From contig JAVERC010000043.1 of assembly GCA_034007295.1 (NCBI GenBank), forward strand, positions 1-28,486: a DNA stretch of 28,486 nucleotides, given 5' to 3'. The stretch is from JACKCP01 sp034007295. Lineage in GTDB: Bacteria; Desulfobacterota; Desulfobacteria; Desulfobacterales; JACKCP01. Positions 1 through 7,746 of the stretch are shown one piece after another. The first letter of the stretch is position 1. Each line of letters opens with the position of its first letter. Made by a program: the position numbers and the translations under genes. The notes beneath the pieces were generated by a model. The model saw only the letters and a program-made list of their open reading frames with translations. It had not been told where the DNA came from and did not search any database.

Positions 1-45
1 TGAAGAAGTCATTTTTTGTACTTGAATTGAGCGTTTCATATTATT

Positions 46-77
46 TAGTGATTGGCCGAAAACGAAAATTTTTTGTT
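46..77 (-). repeat. Dispersed repeat copy A
   Basis: The segment beginning TAGTGATTGGCCGAAAACGA is the reverse complement of 13391-13422 with two mismatches over 32 bases. The two copies lie about 13 kb apart, both in intergenic DNA. A related 9-mer, GCCAATCAC, also occurs at 28446-28454. Confidence 0.7.
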
Positions 78-165
78 AAGTTCGAAGATGAAAAATTTAA
101 CCTTTAGGATCCATTGAGTATTTTGAGGATTAAATTTTGAATCTGACTTAAGAATGGACAAAAAA

Positions 166-187
166 GGCCGTTTTCGTTCAGCAACTA
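166..187 (-). repeat. Dispersed repeat copy C (left-half type)
   Basis: The reverse complement of this segment reads TAGTTGCTGAACGAAAACGG followed by CC. It shares its first 17 bases exactly with 13382-13398, the left half of copy B. It therefore matches the other half of the same composite repeat from copy A. Confidence 0.6.
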
Positions 188-456
188 TTTAAATTAATAA
201 ATTTCAATGAATTAAGCTTGTTATATTTTAAAATATTGAACTCTGCGAACTTTCCAAGTTTACTGTATCTTATTCGTTAAGTTTCATCACACATAGCAAA
301 AGTATAGCCTGATACAATTCACCTTATATATTTTGTAAACTTGAAAACCGTTCAATTCAGTTGAAAGAAAAAGGCCTTTTTATTCTAGCGTCAGAAGAAT
401 AATTAATTAAAAAATGTTTTTATTTTAATATCTTAAACAGAAATATTGTTTTTTAT

Positions 457-486
457 TTGACAGGAGAGTATACGAGTACTTATATT
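457..486 (+). promoter_or_regulatory. Sigma70-type promoter of the receiver/NifX operon
   Basis: A perfect -35 hexamer TTGACA lies at 457-462. It is followed after 17 bases by TTATAT (480-485), or after 18 by TATATT (481-486). Transcription would start near 493, giving a leader of about 58 bases before the ATG at 551. Confidence 0.6.
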
Positions 487-550
487 TAGGCGTGCCGAAC
501 TTTTAATAAATAGATTATGGCAGAAAAGCCTTATAAACAAAGGGGTCTAA

Positions 551-931
551 ATGAAAAATGTTTTAATAGTAAGCGGAAATAGAGAAAAATTAAAGGAAGT
601 TGAAAAAATATTTGCTTCAGATCAAGACTATAAAGTTTTTTTTGCAAAAAGAAAGGAACAGGTTCTTGACCTTGTAAAAAATAATTTTTTTACTTTGGTT
701 ATATGTGATGAAAGTACAGCTGATGATTTTCCAGGCAAAAATCTTATTGAAGAGATAATAAAAATTAATGCAATGGTAAACACAGTCCTTGTCAGCACTT
801 TATCAGATGAAGATTTTCATGAATTTACAGAGGGACTTGGTATTTTAAAAAAGATCAGTCCAAATCCAGATGAAAAAGAAGCAAAAGAAACATTTGATTA
901 TCTTGAAATGATAATCAATCCAAAAATTTAA
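551..931 (+). CDS. Receiver-like (degenerate response regulator) protein
   Basis: A 126-residue single-domain protein with the alternating strand/helix pattern of a CheY-like receiver. Strand 1 is NVLIVSG, strand 3 ends at the likely acceptor-position Asp53 (TLVICD), and strand 4 ends in VSTLSD with a Thr/Ser. The acidic pair that normally follows strand 1 and binds Mg2+ is replaced by Ser8-Gly9, so phosphorylation is doubtful. There is no output domain. The start has a GGGG ribosome site about 8 bases upstream. It is the first gene of an operon with two NifX-like proteins, so a role as a partner or regulatory subunit for them is inferred. It could also simply be a diverged receiver with a protein-binding role. 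Confidence 0.7.
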   Translation: MKNVLIVSGNREKLKEVEKIFASDQDYKVFFAKRKEQVLDLVKNNFFTLVICDESTADDFPGKNLIEEIIKINAMVNTVLVSTLSDEDFHEFTEGLGILKKISPNPDEKEAKETFDYLEMIINPKI

Positions 932-1025
932 AAAAATGGGATTTAGTTGCTTTATTTATAAAAAATGATTTAAAAAGCACTTTTAACTTTTAAAAAAATT
1001 AAATTTATTAAAGGGGATAATAATT

Positions 1026-1412
1026 ATGAAAAACGGAAGAATAGCAATTCCGTCAAATGGCAACGGCGGACTGGACGGACAAAGATCCGGCCACTTTGGA
1101 CACTGCGATGTTTTTACATTAGTAGATGTTGAAAATGGAGAAATTAAAGAAGTGACTACTGTTCCAAATCAGGGTCATGCACAAGGCGGATGTATGGTTC
1201 CTGTTAATTTTCTAGCCGGTCATAAAGTTAATGCAATTATTGTAGGCGGTATTGGAATGAGGCCTCTAATGGGTTTTAGACAAATTGGAATTAATGTATT
1301 CCACGATGATCAAAGACCTGAAATAAGACCTGTAGTTGAAGATTTAATAAAAGGACAGCTTCCTGAAATATCAGATAATCAGGTTTGCGGAGGCGGCGGC
1401 GGAGCCCATTAA
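1026..1412 (+). CDS. NifX/NifB-domain (dinitrogenase FeMo-cofactor-type) protein
   Basis: A 128-residue protein of the small NifX/NifB C-terminal-domain family (MTH1175-like). Members bind or carry metal-sulfur clusters, and in sulfate reducers include the Mo/Cu 'orange protein'. Visible family features are the N-terminal strand GRIAIPSNG, the SGHFGHCDVF segment with His and Cys, GGCMVPVNFLAG, and the strand NAIIVGGIGMRPL. The C-terminus is CGGGGGAH, a Cys followed by five glycines and a terminal His, which may be a flexible metal-handling tail. A strong AAAGGGG site precedes the ATG. No nitrogenase genes are nearby, so the family's 'nitrogen fixation' label should not be taken as function. 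A cluster-carrier role is inferred. Confidence 0.8.
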   Translation: MKNGRIAIPSNGNGGLDGQRSGHFGHCDVFTLVDVENGEIKEVTTVPNQGHAQGGCMVPVNFLAGHKVNAIIVGGIGMRPLMGFRQIGINVFHDDQRPEIRPVVEDLIKGQLPEISDNQVCGGGGGAH

Positions 1413-1436
1413 TAAATATTGCACTGCGGAGAAATT

Positions 1437-1799
1437 ATGAAAATTGCAGTTACATCAAAAGGTAAGACTCTTGATTCAGAAGTAGATCCAAGATTTGGAA
1501 GAGCAGAATATATTCTTGTTGTTGATTCAGAAACCTTTGAATTCAATGTTATAGATAACTCTGAAAATAAAAATGCCTTTAAAGGTGCAGGAATTCAGGC
1601 TGCATCAAGAATAAGTGAATCTGGTGCAGATATTCTTTTAACCGGATATTGCGGTCCTAATGCTTTCACCACTCTTCAGGCAGCTGGAATAAAGTCCTGT
1701 GATAATGTTTCAGGTACTATTAAAGAAGCAGTTGAAAATTTTAATAGTGGTAAATACAAATATCTTGATGCAGCAAATGCAGAAGGACACTGGACATAA
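1437..1799 (+). CDS. NifX/NifB-domain, orange-protein-like protein
   Basis: A 120-residue second member of the NifX/NifB-domain family. The ATG at 1437 is chosen because GCGGAGAA lies just upstream; an in-frame TTG at 1419 would add six residues and has no ribosome site. The N-terminal MKIAVTSKGKTLDSEVDPRFGRAEY resembles the ORP/NifX core, where this DxRFGR segment is typical. The body has the expected alternation of strands and helices (ADILLTGYCG, AAGIKSC). It lies 24 bases after the previous paralogue and is followed by a clear terminator, so the two are co-transcribed. The two paralogues are diverged and may form a heteromeric metal-cluster complex. The ATPases (Mrp/NBP35-type) often found with ORP genes are not in the window. 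Confidence 0.78.
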   Translation: MKIAVTSKGKTLDSEVDPRFGRAEYILVVDSETFEFNVIDNSENKNAFKGAGIQAASRISESGADILLTGYCGPNAFTTLQAAGIKSCDNVSGTIKEAVENFNSGKYKYLDAANAEGHWT

Positions 1800-1827
1800 A
1801 AGTTTAAAAATATATTAAATTTTTTTA

Positions 1828-1859
1828 AAAACCCGGCATATTTTTTGTCGGGTTTTTTA
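1828..1859 (+). terminator. Rho-independent terminator after the NifX operon
   Basis: A stem AACCCGGCA / TGTCGGGTT (one G-U type mismatch) with a short T-rich loop is followed by a run of T. It starts about 30 bases after the stop at 1799 and ends about 20 bases before the next ATG. Confidence 0.85.
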
Positions 1860-1878
1860 TTATAAAAAAAGGGACAAA

Positions 1879-2568
1879 ATGAAAAAAAATGTATTGATAA
1901 CAGGAACATCAAGGGGACTTGGATACGCACTTGCAAGGGAATTTGCATTAAATGGCTTTAAGGTTTATGCAATTGTCACAAGTGAATCCGGCAGAAAAAA
2001 AATGAATGAACTTGATTTTGAAAATATCATTCCAATTATTTCAGATGTTTCAGATAATAAAGTTATTGATGATATAAAAAAAATTGTAAAAAATGAAAAA
2101 ATTCATCTTGTAATAAATAATGCCGGTGACTGTCAAAAACCTGAAAAATTTATTGATACAGATATAGATGGAATAGAAAAAAGTTTTCAGATTCACGCAA
2201 TGGGAGCGATAAGGGTTGTAAAGGCACTTTTTGAAAATCTTGATAAAAATGCTTCCATAATTAATATGTCCTCAAGATTTGGTTCAATCAAAAAAATAGC
2301 TTCAGGAGAACTTGATCACATTCAATGCTCCTATTCCTACAGAATAGCCAAAGGTTCACAAACCATGTTCACACAATGCCTTGCAAGGGAATTTGATGGA
2401 ACTGATATCAAAGTCTGCTCACTTCATCCAGGCAAACTTAAAACAGAAATGGCAGCACCTGATGCTGATCATGAACCAGAAGAGGCAGCTGCCAGAATTT
2501 TTGAGTTAAAGGATAAAATTCAAAACGGCAAATTTTACTCCCTTTTTGAAGGCGAGTTTGAAATCTAG
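1879..2568 (+). CDS. Short-chain dehydrogenase/reductase (SDR family)
   Basis: A 229-residue cytoplasmic NAD(P)-dependent oxidoreductase of the classical SDR type. The cofactor-binding TGTSRGLG is at residues 8-15, NNAG at 80-83, the catalytic Ser in NMSSRFG at 131-132, and YRIAK gives Tyr154 and Lys158. After Lys comes the usual helix and the Leu-His-Pro-Gly-Lys-Leu-Lys-Thr segment. The length is normal for the family. The start follows AAAGGGAC. The substrate cannot be told from sequence. It stands alone between a terminator and the convergent phn operon, and its TAG stop overlaps the TAG stop of phnM on the other strand in a shared CTAG. Confidence 0.88.
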   Translation: MKKNVLITGTSRGLGYALAREFALNGFKVYAIVTSESGRKKMNELDFENIIPIISDVSDNKVIDDIKKIVKNEKIHLVINNAGDCQKPEKFIDTDIDGIEKSFQIHAMGAIRVVKALFENLDKNASIINMSSRFGSIKKIASGELDHIQCSYSYRIAKGSQTMFTQCLAREFDGTDIKVCSLHPGKLKTEMAAPDADHEPEEAAARIFELKDKIQNGKFYSLFEGEFEI

Positions 2569-3715
2569 GTTGACTGATAAATCAAGTTTCCTTTTACAAA
2601 GGTTTTCTTTATCCTGATAAAATCTTCATTATCAGAAACTACTATAAAGTCAGCCGGAAGATTTTTTGCAATACATCCTTTTGAGGAACCTTCAGGAAGA
2701 AGTCTTCCAGGTCCTGAAGTAACAAGGGAAAGAATTTTTTCATATGGGATACTGCTTCTTTTCCCCGCTGTAAAAGGAGCCTGTAAAAGCGATTCAGGAT
2801 AATAGTCGCTTAAAAGCCCTGTACATATTCCAGACTCAACTGTTCTCGAAGCATCAAGATGACCGTTGGATGATTTTCCCCTTAAAAGGTTTGGTGCTCC
2901 CATGAAAACATCAAGTCCTTTTTCAAATGCATATTTTGCTGCCTTTTCAGTAACAGGAAATTCAGATGCAGTAATACCAAGATCTTTAAGAAAGTCTATC
3001 TTCTCGAAGGTATCATCATCATGACTTAACATTGGAATTTTTAATTCATTGAGCCTTTGTGCAACATTTGTGATTCTTGCAAAGGCATCTTTTCTGCCGT
3101 TTTGTTTGTTTATTGCATTTTCAAGTGCTTCACTGTCACTTATTCCGTAATTTGCACAATAAAATTTTTTATATTCCTCAAGATCCCTGAATTGTCCCTG
3201 CCCAGGCGTATGATCCATAAATGAAACAAGATCAATCATTTTTTTGTCAATAAATTTTTCAAGTGACGAAGTACCTGAATCAGAAGAAACCTCATATCTG
3301 AAATGAATATAATGATTAATCCTTAAGCAGGGTTTAAGCTCAGAAATCTTTTCTACAAGAGCCTCGGAAATTTCTTTAGTTCTTACATCAGTTTTTTCCT
3401 CTCCAAAACTTATGGCATGAAAAAACCTGTAACGCCAATGGCTGCAAGTCTTACATCAAGATTTTTTATTGCAAACTCCATATCAAAAAAAACTCCAGGC
3501 CTCATTTCAAGACATCTTTCAACAGCATCAGAATGTAAATCAATAATGCCTGGCATTATAAGATCATTTTTCATGTCATGATAAATATCTGCATTTGGAA
3601 GTTTTATGTTTTTTCCAATATTCTCAACCATTCCGTTATTTATAAGAACAAATCCGTTTTCATGATAATTTATTCCGTCATAAATTCTTGCATTATGAAA
3701 ACATTGTGATTTCAA
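2565..3715 (-). CDS. phnM: PhnM, C-P lyase pathway diphosphatase, split by a -1 frame change
   Basis: PhnM is an amidohydrolase that removes pyrophosphate from alpha-D-ribose 1-methylphosphonate 5-triphosphate. Frame 1 runs 3715-3410 (101 residues, with MPGIIDLHSD metal-site sequence) and stops after GVTGFFMP. Reading -1 from 3419 continues without interruption to 2565 through FFHAISFGEE, NHYIHFRYEVS, SFMDHTPGQGQF, SHDDDTF, MGAPNLLRG and SDYYPESLL, all PhnM-like. The joined product is 383 residues, the normal PhnM length, so the lesion is exactly one base in a T6 run. The start is TTG at 3715, supported by AAGGAG 6-8 bases upstream; no in-frame ATG is near. It is last in the phn operon. It may be a pseudogene, a sequencing error, or expressed by frameshifting. 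Confidence 0.88.
3419..3425 (-). other. Slippery heptamer U UUU UUC at the phnM frame change
   Basis: In the upstream phnM frame the codons are GGU UUU UUC AUG CCA UAA. The heptamer fits the X XXY YYZ rule for -1 ribosomal frameshifting, and a slip here gives Phe-Phe-His-Ala-Ile, the PhnM-like continuation. No strong downstream stem or well-placed upstream Shine-Dalgarno stimulator is visible by eye. Confidence 0.5.
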
Positions 3716-3735
3716 GAAAAACTCTCCTTTTCCAG

Positions 3736-4329
3736 TCAGTTAACAACTTCTTTTTCCTGGTTCAATACTGCTGTTTCACGAATTATATAATCCAGAATTT
3801 TTCTGGTGCATTCTTCAATTTCAAAACTGTTGTCAAATGAAACATCGGCTTCTTCAAATTCAGTTTCCTCAAAAAGCTTGTTTTTTCTTTCAATAAACTG
3901 AATTGAATCAAGCCCTTCCCTTCCCCGTTTTTTTATTCTTGAAAGTCCTTTGATGGGATCAACACTTATAAAAATGCATTTTGTGTTTAAGATTCTGCTT
4001 TTAATCCGGGAAACAACTTTTCTGCTTACATTTGCAAGAACAACATCTCCCAAATTAAGTCTTGCAATAATATCTGATGGAAGACCGTAATAGATTCCAT
4101 AGCTTTCCCAGAAAAAAGAAAATTGATGATTTAAAATCATTGAATCAAATTTTTTAGAAGATACGCTTATATAATCTTCTGATGTATGTAAAGGCCTGGT
4201 TATGATTCTGTTTGGTACATATAAATTACCACCATCATACATTTGTTTAATTCCGCTTATTATAGAATCCTTCCCTGAACCCGGATTTCCTGTGAAAAGA
4301 AAAAGCATTCCGTTTCTAATCTGTTTCAT
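3736..4329 (-). CDS. phnN: PhnN, ribose 1,5-bisphosphate phosphokinase
   Basis: A 197-residue P-loop kinase that turns ribose 1,5-bisphosphate into PRPP at the end of the C-P lyase pathway. The Walker A is GNPGSGKDS at residues 14-22; the Lys-Asp-Ser ending is typical of PhnN and guanylate-kinase relatives. The body has ITRPLHTSEDY, FFWESYGIYYGLP and VLANVSRKVV, as in PhnN (TRP, W..HG.YYG, V.NGSR). It overlaps the end of phnL by 14 bases, implying translational coupling. Its usual substrate supplier, the cyclic phosphodiesterase PhnP, is not in the window. In E. coli phnM precedes phnN; here the order is reversed. Confidence 0.9.
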   Translation of the reverse strand: MKQIRNGMLFLFTGNPGSGKDSIISGIKQMYDGGNLYVPNRIITRPLHTSEDYISVSSKKFDSMILNHQFSFFWESYGIYYGLPSDIIARLNLGDVVLANVSRKVVSRIKSRILNTKCIFISVDPIKGLSRIKKRGREGLDSIQFIERKNKLFEETEFEEADVSFDNSFEIEECTRKILDYIIRETAVLNQEKEVVN

Positions 4330-5047
4330 TTAGGCTCACCATTTTAGTTGCTAAGGTTTTTTTAAGGTCTTCATCATGAAAAATACCTATAATACCTGTA
4401 TTTTTTTTAAGCTTTTCCCTGATTAAACTGCAGACTGTTTCAATATTATCTCTGTCAAGTGATGCAGTGGGTTCATCCAGAAATATGATGGGACAGTCTT
4501 TTACAAAACACCTTGCTATGTTGACTCTTTGTTTTTCACCGCCTGAAAATGTTGAGGGAGGAAGATGCCAGAGTTTTTCCGGAAGTTTTAATTTTTTAAA
4601 TATTTCCTTTGTTTTTTCCTCTGCATCCTTTTTTTTAAGACCTGAGATTAAAAGTACTTCGGATACTGCATCAAGTGCAGAAATTCTTGGTATAATATCA
4701 AGAAACTGTGATACATAACCAATTGTTTCCTTTCTTAAAGCCAGTATTTCATGGGGATTTGCCCCTGATAATTCAAGTATCCTGGAGTTGTGCCTTATGA
4801 AAATATTCCCAGATGACAGCCTGTATGTTCCATACAAAAGTTTGAGTACAGAACTTTTACCTGCACCTGAAGGCCCTGACAGTACAAGACACTCTCCTTT
4901 TTTAAGGGACAGATTCAAATTTTTAACTGCCTTTATTTCAGCTTTATTCTGATTGTGAAGAATAAAGGTTTTGCATACAAGCTCTGCCTTTAAAAGAAGG
5001 TCAGAAGAAAATGTGATATTGTTTTTTACTTGTTTACCAAGATACAT
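4316..5047 (-). CDS. phnL: PhnL, C-P lyase ABC-type ATPase subunit
   Basis: A 243-residue ABC ATPase of the PhnL type. It is an accessory to the C-P lyase core complex rather than a transporter subunit. Walker A is GPSGAGKSS at residues 58-66, the Q-loop lies in GYVSQFL, the signature is FSGGEKQRVNIARC, Walker B is IIFLDEPTASLD, and the switch His follows in IGIFHDEDL. The N-terminus is about 15 residues longer than a minimal ABC domain. It starts three bases after phnK stops, with GAGGGC as its ribosome site, and its 3' end overlaps phnN. The phnK-phnL pairing is characteristic of C-P lyase operons. Confidence 0.93.
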   Translation of the reverse strand: MYLGKQVKNNITFSSDLLLKAELVCKTFILHNQNKAEIKAVKNLNLSLKKGECLVLSGPSGAGKSSVLKLLYGTYRLSSGNIFIRHNSRILELSGANPHEILALRKETIGYVSQFLDIIPRISALDAVSEVLLISGLKKKDAEEKTKEIFKKLKLPEKLWHLPPSTFSGGEKQRVNIARCFVKDCPIIFLDEPTASLDRDNIETVCSLIREKLKKNTGIIGIFHDEDLKKTLATKMVSLNETD

Positions 5048-5050
5048 AAT

Positions 5051-5818
5051 TTATGCCCTCAATACTGAAGAAACAAGAAGCTGAGTATATTCATGTCCAG
5101 GATCATCCAAAATCTGGTCAGTAAGTCCGTGTTCCGCAATTTTACCGGATTTCATCACAATAAGCCTGTCAGCAAGTATTCGTGCAACTCCAAGGTCATG
5201 GGTTACAATTACAACAGTAAGATTGATTTCCTTTACAAGCTTTCCAATTACATCAAGAAGCCGTGCCTGAACCGAAAGATCAAGACCGCTTGTGGGTTCA
5301 TCCATAAGAAGAATTTTTGGGTTTGAAACAAGTGATCTTGCTATCTGAAGTCTTTGCCTCATTCCTCCTGAAAAATTTTCAGGAATATGGTCTGTTCTGC
5401 TTTGACCAATTTCAAGCCTGTCCATCCAGTAAAGGGCCTTGTCTCTCAACTCACTGTATTCACGACTTCCAAGGGACAAAAGAGGTTCTGCAATATTTGC
5501 CCCTGCTGAAAACTTCATTCTAAGCCCGTCCTGAGGATTTTGATAAACAACCTTTATATCTTTTTTTCTGAGAAGGTGCATTCTGCCTTCATCAAGCATT
5601 GAAAAATAAATTTGTTCGTTGTCCTTATAAAAAACAATTTCACCTTCACAGCAACTGGTTTCCCCTGAAAGACATTTTATCAATGTTGATTTACCAGAGC
5701 CTGATTCTCCTACAATTCCAAGTATTTCACCCGGCCATATACTGAAACTCACATTTTCAAGAGCTTTTATATTGCCGTAATTCTTTGATATGTTTTTTAC
5801 TTCAATTATTGGTTCCAT
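5051..5818 (-). CDS. phnK: PhnK, C-P lyase ABC-type ATPase subunit
   Basis: A 255-residue ABC ATPase. In E. coli PhnK docks on the PhnJ surface of the C-P lyase core and is needed for turnover in vivo. Walker A is GESGSGKST at residues 37-45. VVYQNPQDGLRMKFSAGANIAEPLL is the long Q-loop region shared with dipeptide/nickel-type ATPases. The signature is FSGGMRQRLQIARSL, Walker B is ILLMDEPTSGLD, and the switch His is in VTHDLGVARI. The gene overlaps the end of phnJ by 17 bases, fitting equimolar production with PhnJ. It could be taken for a peptide-transport ATPase, but the operon position makes PhnK clear. Confidence 0.95.
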   Translation of the reverse strand: MEPIIEVKNISKNYGNIKALENVSFSIWPGEILGIVGESGSGKSTLIKCLSGETSCCEGEIVFYKDNEQIYFSMLDEGRMHLLRKKDIKVVYQNPQDGLRMKFSAGANIAEPLLSLGSREYSELRDKALYWMDRLEIGQSRTDHIPENFSGGMRQRLQIARSLVSNPKILLMDEPTSGLDLSVQARLLDVIGKLVKEINLTVVIVTHDLGVARILADRLIVMKSGKIAEHGLTDQILDDPGHEYTQLLVSSVLRA

Positions 5819-6641
5819 TATTTATTTCCAGATTTTTTCTGCAGAAGTCAGAGTCAGAACAAACATACATTCTTGTTCCTGAATCATCGGTTATTATTTC
5901 ATCAAGAAATCCAAGACTGCTGCCGCAGATTTCACACTTTTTGTCAAATGACTCCACAAAGAATGGATAATCATTAAAATCAAGGCTTTTCACCTGAGTA
6001 TAGGGAGGAACAGCATAAATCCTTTTTTCCCTGCCTGCCCCAAAAAGCTGTAAAAACTCTGCCATATGCATTTTAGGATTATCATACCTTGGTATTGGGG
6101 AAGGAGACATGAGATACCTTTTGTTTACAAAAACCGGATAATCAAATGCAGTTGTAATTTCGCTGTTTAAAGCTATATCTTCATAAATTTTTACATACAT
6201 GGAACCATATTCTTCCAAGGCATGATATTTTTCTGTTTTTTCCTTTGAAGGCTCAATAAACTGCATTGGTTCGGGTATTGGAACCTGATATACTACTATT
6301 TGATTTTCATTTAGTTTTTGCTCAGGGATTCTGTGTCGCGTCTGAATTATTGTTGCTTCTTTTGTACATGTTGTGACTTTAATATCTGCTGTTTTTTTAA
6401 AAAATTTTCTTATGCTTACTGCATTGGTGGTATCGTCTGAGCCCTGATCAATTACTTTTAAAACATCATCTGGACCTATTATTGAAGAGGTAAGCTGAAT
6501 TCCTCCGGTTCCCCATCCATAGGGAAGAGGCATTTCCCTTCCTGCAAAGGGAACCTGGAAACCGGGTATTGCAACAGCCTTTAAAATTGACTGCCTTATC
6601 ATTTTTTTTGAATTTTCATCCAGATATGCAAAATTATACAT
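5802..6641 (-). CDS. phnJ: PhnJ, radical SAM C-P lyase
   Basis: A 279-residue catalytic subunit that breaks the carbon-phosphorus bond of ribose 1-phosphonate 5-phosphate and releases the alkane (methane from methylphosphonate). The protein follows E. coli PhnJ closely: NFAYLDE, ILKAVAIPGFQVPFAGREMP, YGWGTGGIQLT, DQGSDDTTNAVSIR. The glycyl-radical residue equivalent to E. coli Gly32 is Gly27. The iron-sulfur cysteines are Cys236, Cys239, Cys261 and Cys267, in the unusual CX2CX21CX5C spacing of PhnJ. All known catalytic residues appear present. It overlaps phnI by 8 bases and phnK by 17. The ATG follows GAGGTG. Because the enzyme is oxygen-sensitive, an anaerobic host suits it. Confidence 0.98.
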   Translation of the reverse strand: MYNFAYLDENSKKMIRQSILKAVAIPGFQVPFAGREMPLPYGWGTGGIQLTSSIIGPDDVLKVIDQGSDDTTNAVSIRKFFKKTADIKVTTCTKEATIIQTRHRIPEQKLNENQIVVYQVPIPEPMQFIEPSKEKTEKYHALEEYGSMYVKIYEDIALNSEITTAFDYPVFVNKRYLMSPSPIPRYDNPKMHMAEFLQLFGAGREKRIYAVPPYTQVKSLDFNDYPFFVESFDKKCEICGSSLGFLDEIITDDSGTRMYVCSDSDFCRKNLEINNGTNN

Positions 6642-7743
6642 TGGATTTCACCTCATTTGTGTCCTGGTGAAAAAATTTATTTTCATGTTTTTGTCTAAGC
6701 CTTTTCAGTGACAAAAGCTCTGACTGGAAATCAACATAATGGGGAAGCTTAAGGTGTGATACAAAACCTGAAGCTTCAACATTGTCACAATGTGAGATTA
6801 CAAACTCATGGTTTTGTGAAGGGTATTTGTTTTCTTCACAAAATTCATCAAATCTCATTGCACGATCAATTATTGCCATGCTCATGGCTTTTCTTTCATT
6901 TTTTCCAAAACTAAGACCATATCCAGATGCAAATTGAGGAGGTTTTTCATTTGTTCCCTTAAAGGAATCAACCATTACAACTTCAGTTACCTCAATTTTG
7001 CCTATGGTAATTTCAAAACCAAGTTCATCTGGAATAATTTTAATATCAACATCACCGGTTCTTATTTCAGCTGCAAAAGGATGGGAATCTGCACCAAATC
7101 CCCTCTGGTATGAATAGGCAAGGGAAAGAAGAAAACCTTCATCTCCCCTTGCAGCAGCCTGAAGTCTCATGTCCCTTGAAACAGGAAATTCAAGACTTTG
7201 ATTTGTAATATCTTTTGGATTGTTGTTTTTATAAGGATCTGTAAAAAGAAGTGACTCATTTTTTAAAAATTCTGTGACTCTTGGAAATGTTTTTTGAATT
7301 TCGTCATTTTGCTCAAAATAATCTGTTTTTTTATCAGATATTTCTGAGTCTTCAAAGTCAATAAGCCTGTGTGTATAATCAAATGTTTTTCCTAAAATCT
7401 GTCCACCTGGAATATCCTTGTAAACAGCTGAAATTCTACGTTTTATGTCAATTTTCTCTGTGTCTAGCGGTCTTGTATATCCAAGTTTTTTAATTGTATT
7501 CCTGAATGCCCTGACTAAAAATACTGCTTCAACAATATCTCCCTGTGCTTTTTTAAATGCCTTTGAAGCAATATCCTTATCATAAAGAGAACCTTCAGCC
7601 ATTATTCGGTCAATAGCATATGGGAACTGCAGCTTTATCTGATCTTCTTCAACAGGTTTGATTTCAGGATCTGAAATACTTTCCTCAAGAAGCCTGTGTG
7701 CATTTTCAATTGCTTTTTCTCCACCTTTTACAGCAACATACAT
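6634..7743 (-). CDS. phnI: PhnI, C-P lyase core subunit (ribosyl transfer)
   Basis: A 369-residue core subunit of the PhnGHIJ complex. PhnI, with PhnG and PhnH, swaps the adenine of ATP for the phosphonate to form ribose 1-phosphonate 5-triphosphate. The N-terminus MYVAVKGGEKAIENAHRLLEE is diagnostic, as are QIKLQFPYAIDRIMAEGSLYD, QAAARGDEGFLLSLAYSYQR, FKGTNEKPPQFASGYGLSFG and NEHEF-like NHEFVISHCDNVEASGFVSHLKLPHY near the C-terminus. The length is normal. The ribosome site is GAGGGA, three bases separate it from phnH, and it overlaps phnJ by 8 bases. Confidence 0.96.
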   Translation of the reverse strand: MYVAVKGGEKAIENAHRLLEESISDPEIKPVEEDQIKLQFPYAIDRIMAEGSLYDKDIASKAFKKAQGDIVEAVFLVRAFRNTIKKLGYTRPLDTEKIDIKRRISAVYKDIPGGQILGKTFDYTHRLIDFEDSEISDKKTDYFEQNDEIQKTFPRVTEFLKNESLLFTDPYKNNNPKDITNQSLEFPVSRDMRLQAAARGDEGFLLSLAYSYQRGFGADSHPFAAEIRTGDVDIKIIPDELGFEITIGKIEVTEVVMVDSFKGTNEKPPQFASGYGLSFGKNERKAMSMAIIDRAMRFDEFCEENKYPSQNHEFVISHCDNVEASGFVSHLKLPHYVDFQSELLSLKRLRQKHENKFFHQDTNEVKSNV

Positions 7744-7746
7744 TAT

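Larger units (their letters stand above)
1..550. other. Non-coding region with dispersed repeat copies
   Basis: No open frame with a start, a ribosome binding site and plausible protein sequence is seen here. The stretch holds two copies of a dispersed AT-rich repeat (46-77 and 166-187, described separately), a 14-bp perfect palindrome AAAAAGGCCTTTTT at 368-381, and the promoter of the following operon at 457-486. No tRNA or rRNA is recognisable. Confidence 0.6.

Noticed and set aside
368..381. AAAAAGGCCTTTTT palindrome as an operator or terminator
   Set aside because: It lies about 75 bases upstream of the promoter with no gene ending before it; the symmetry is mostly A/T runs and may be chance in this AT-rich DNA.
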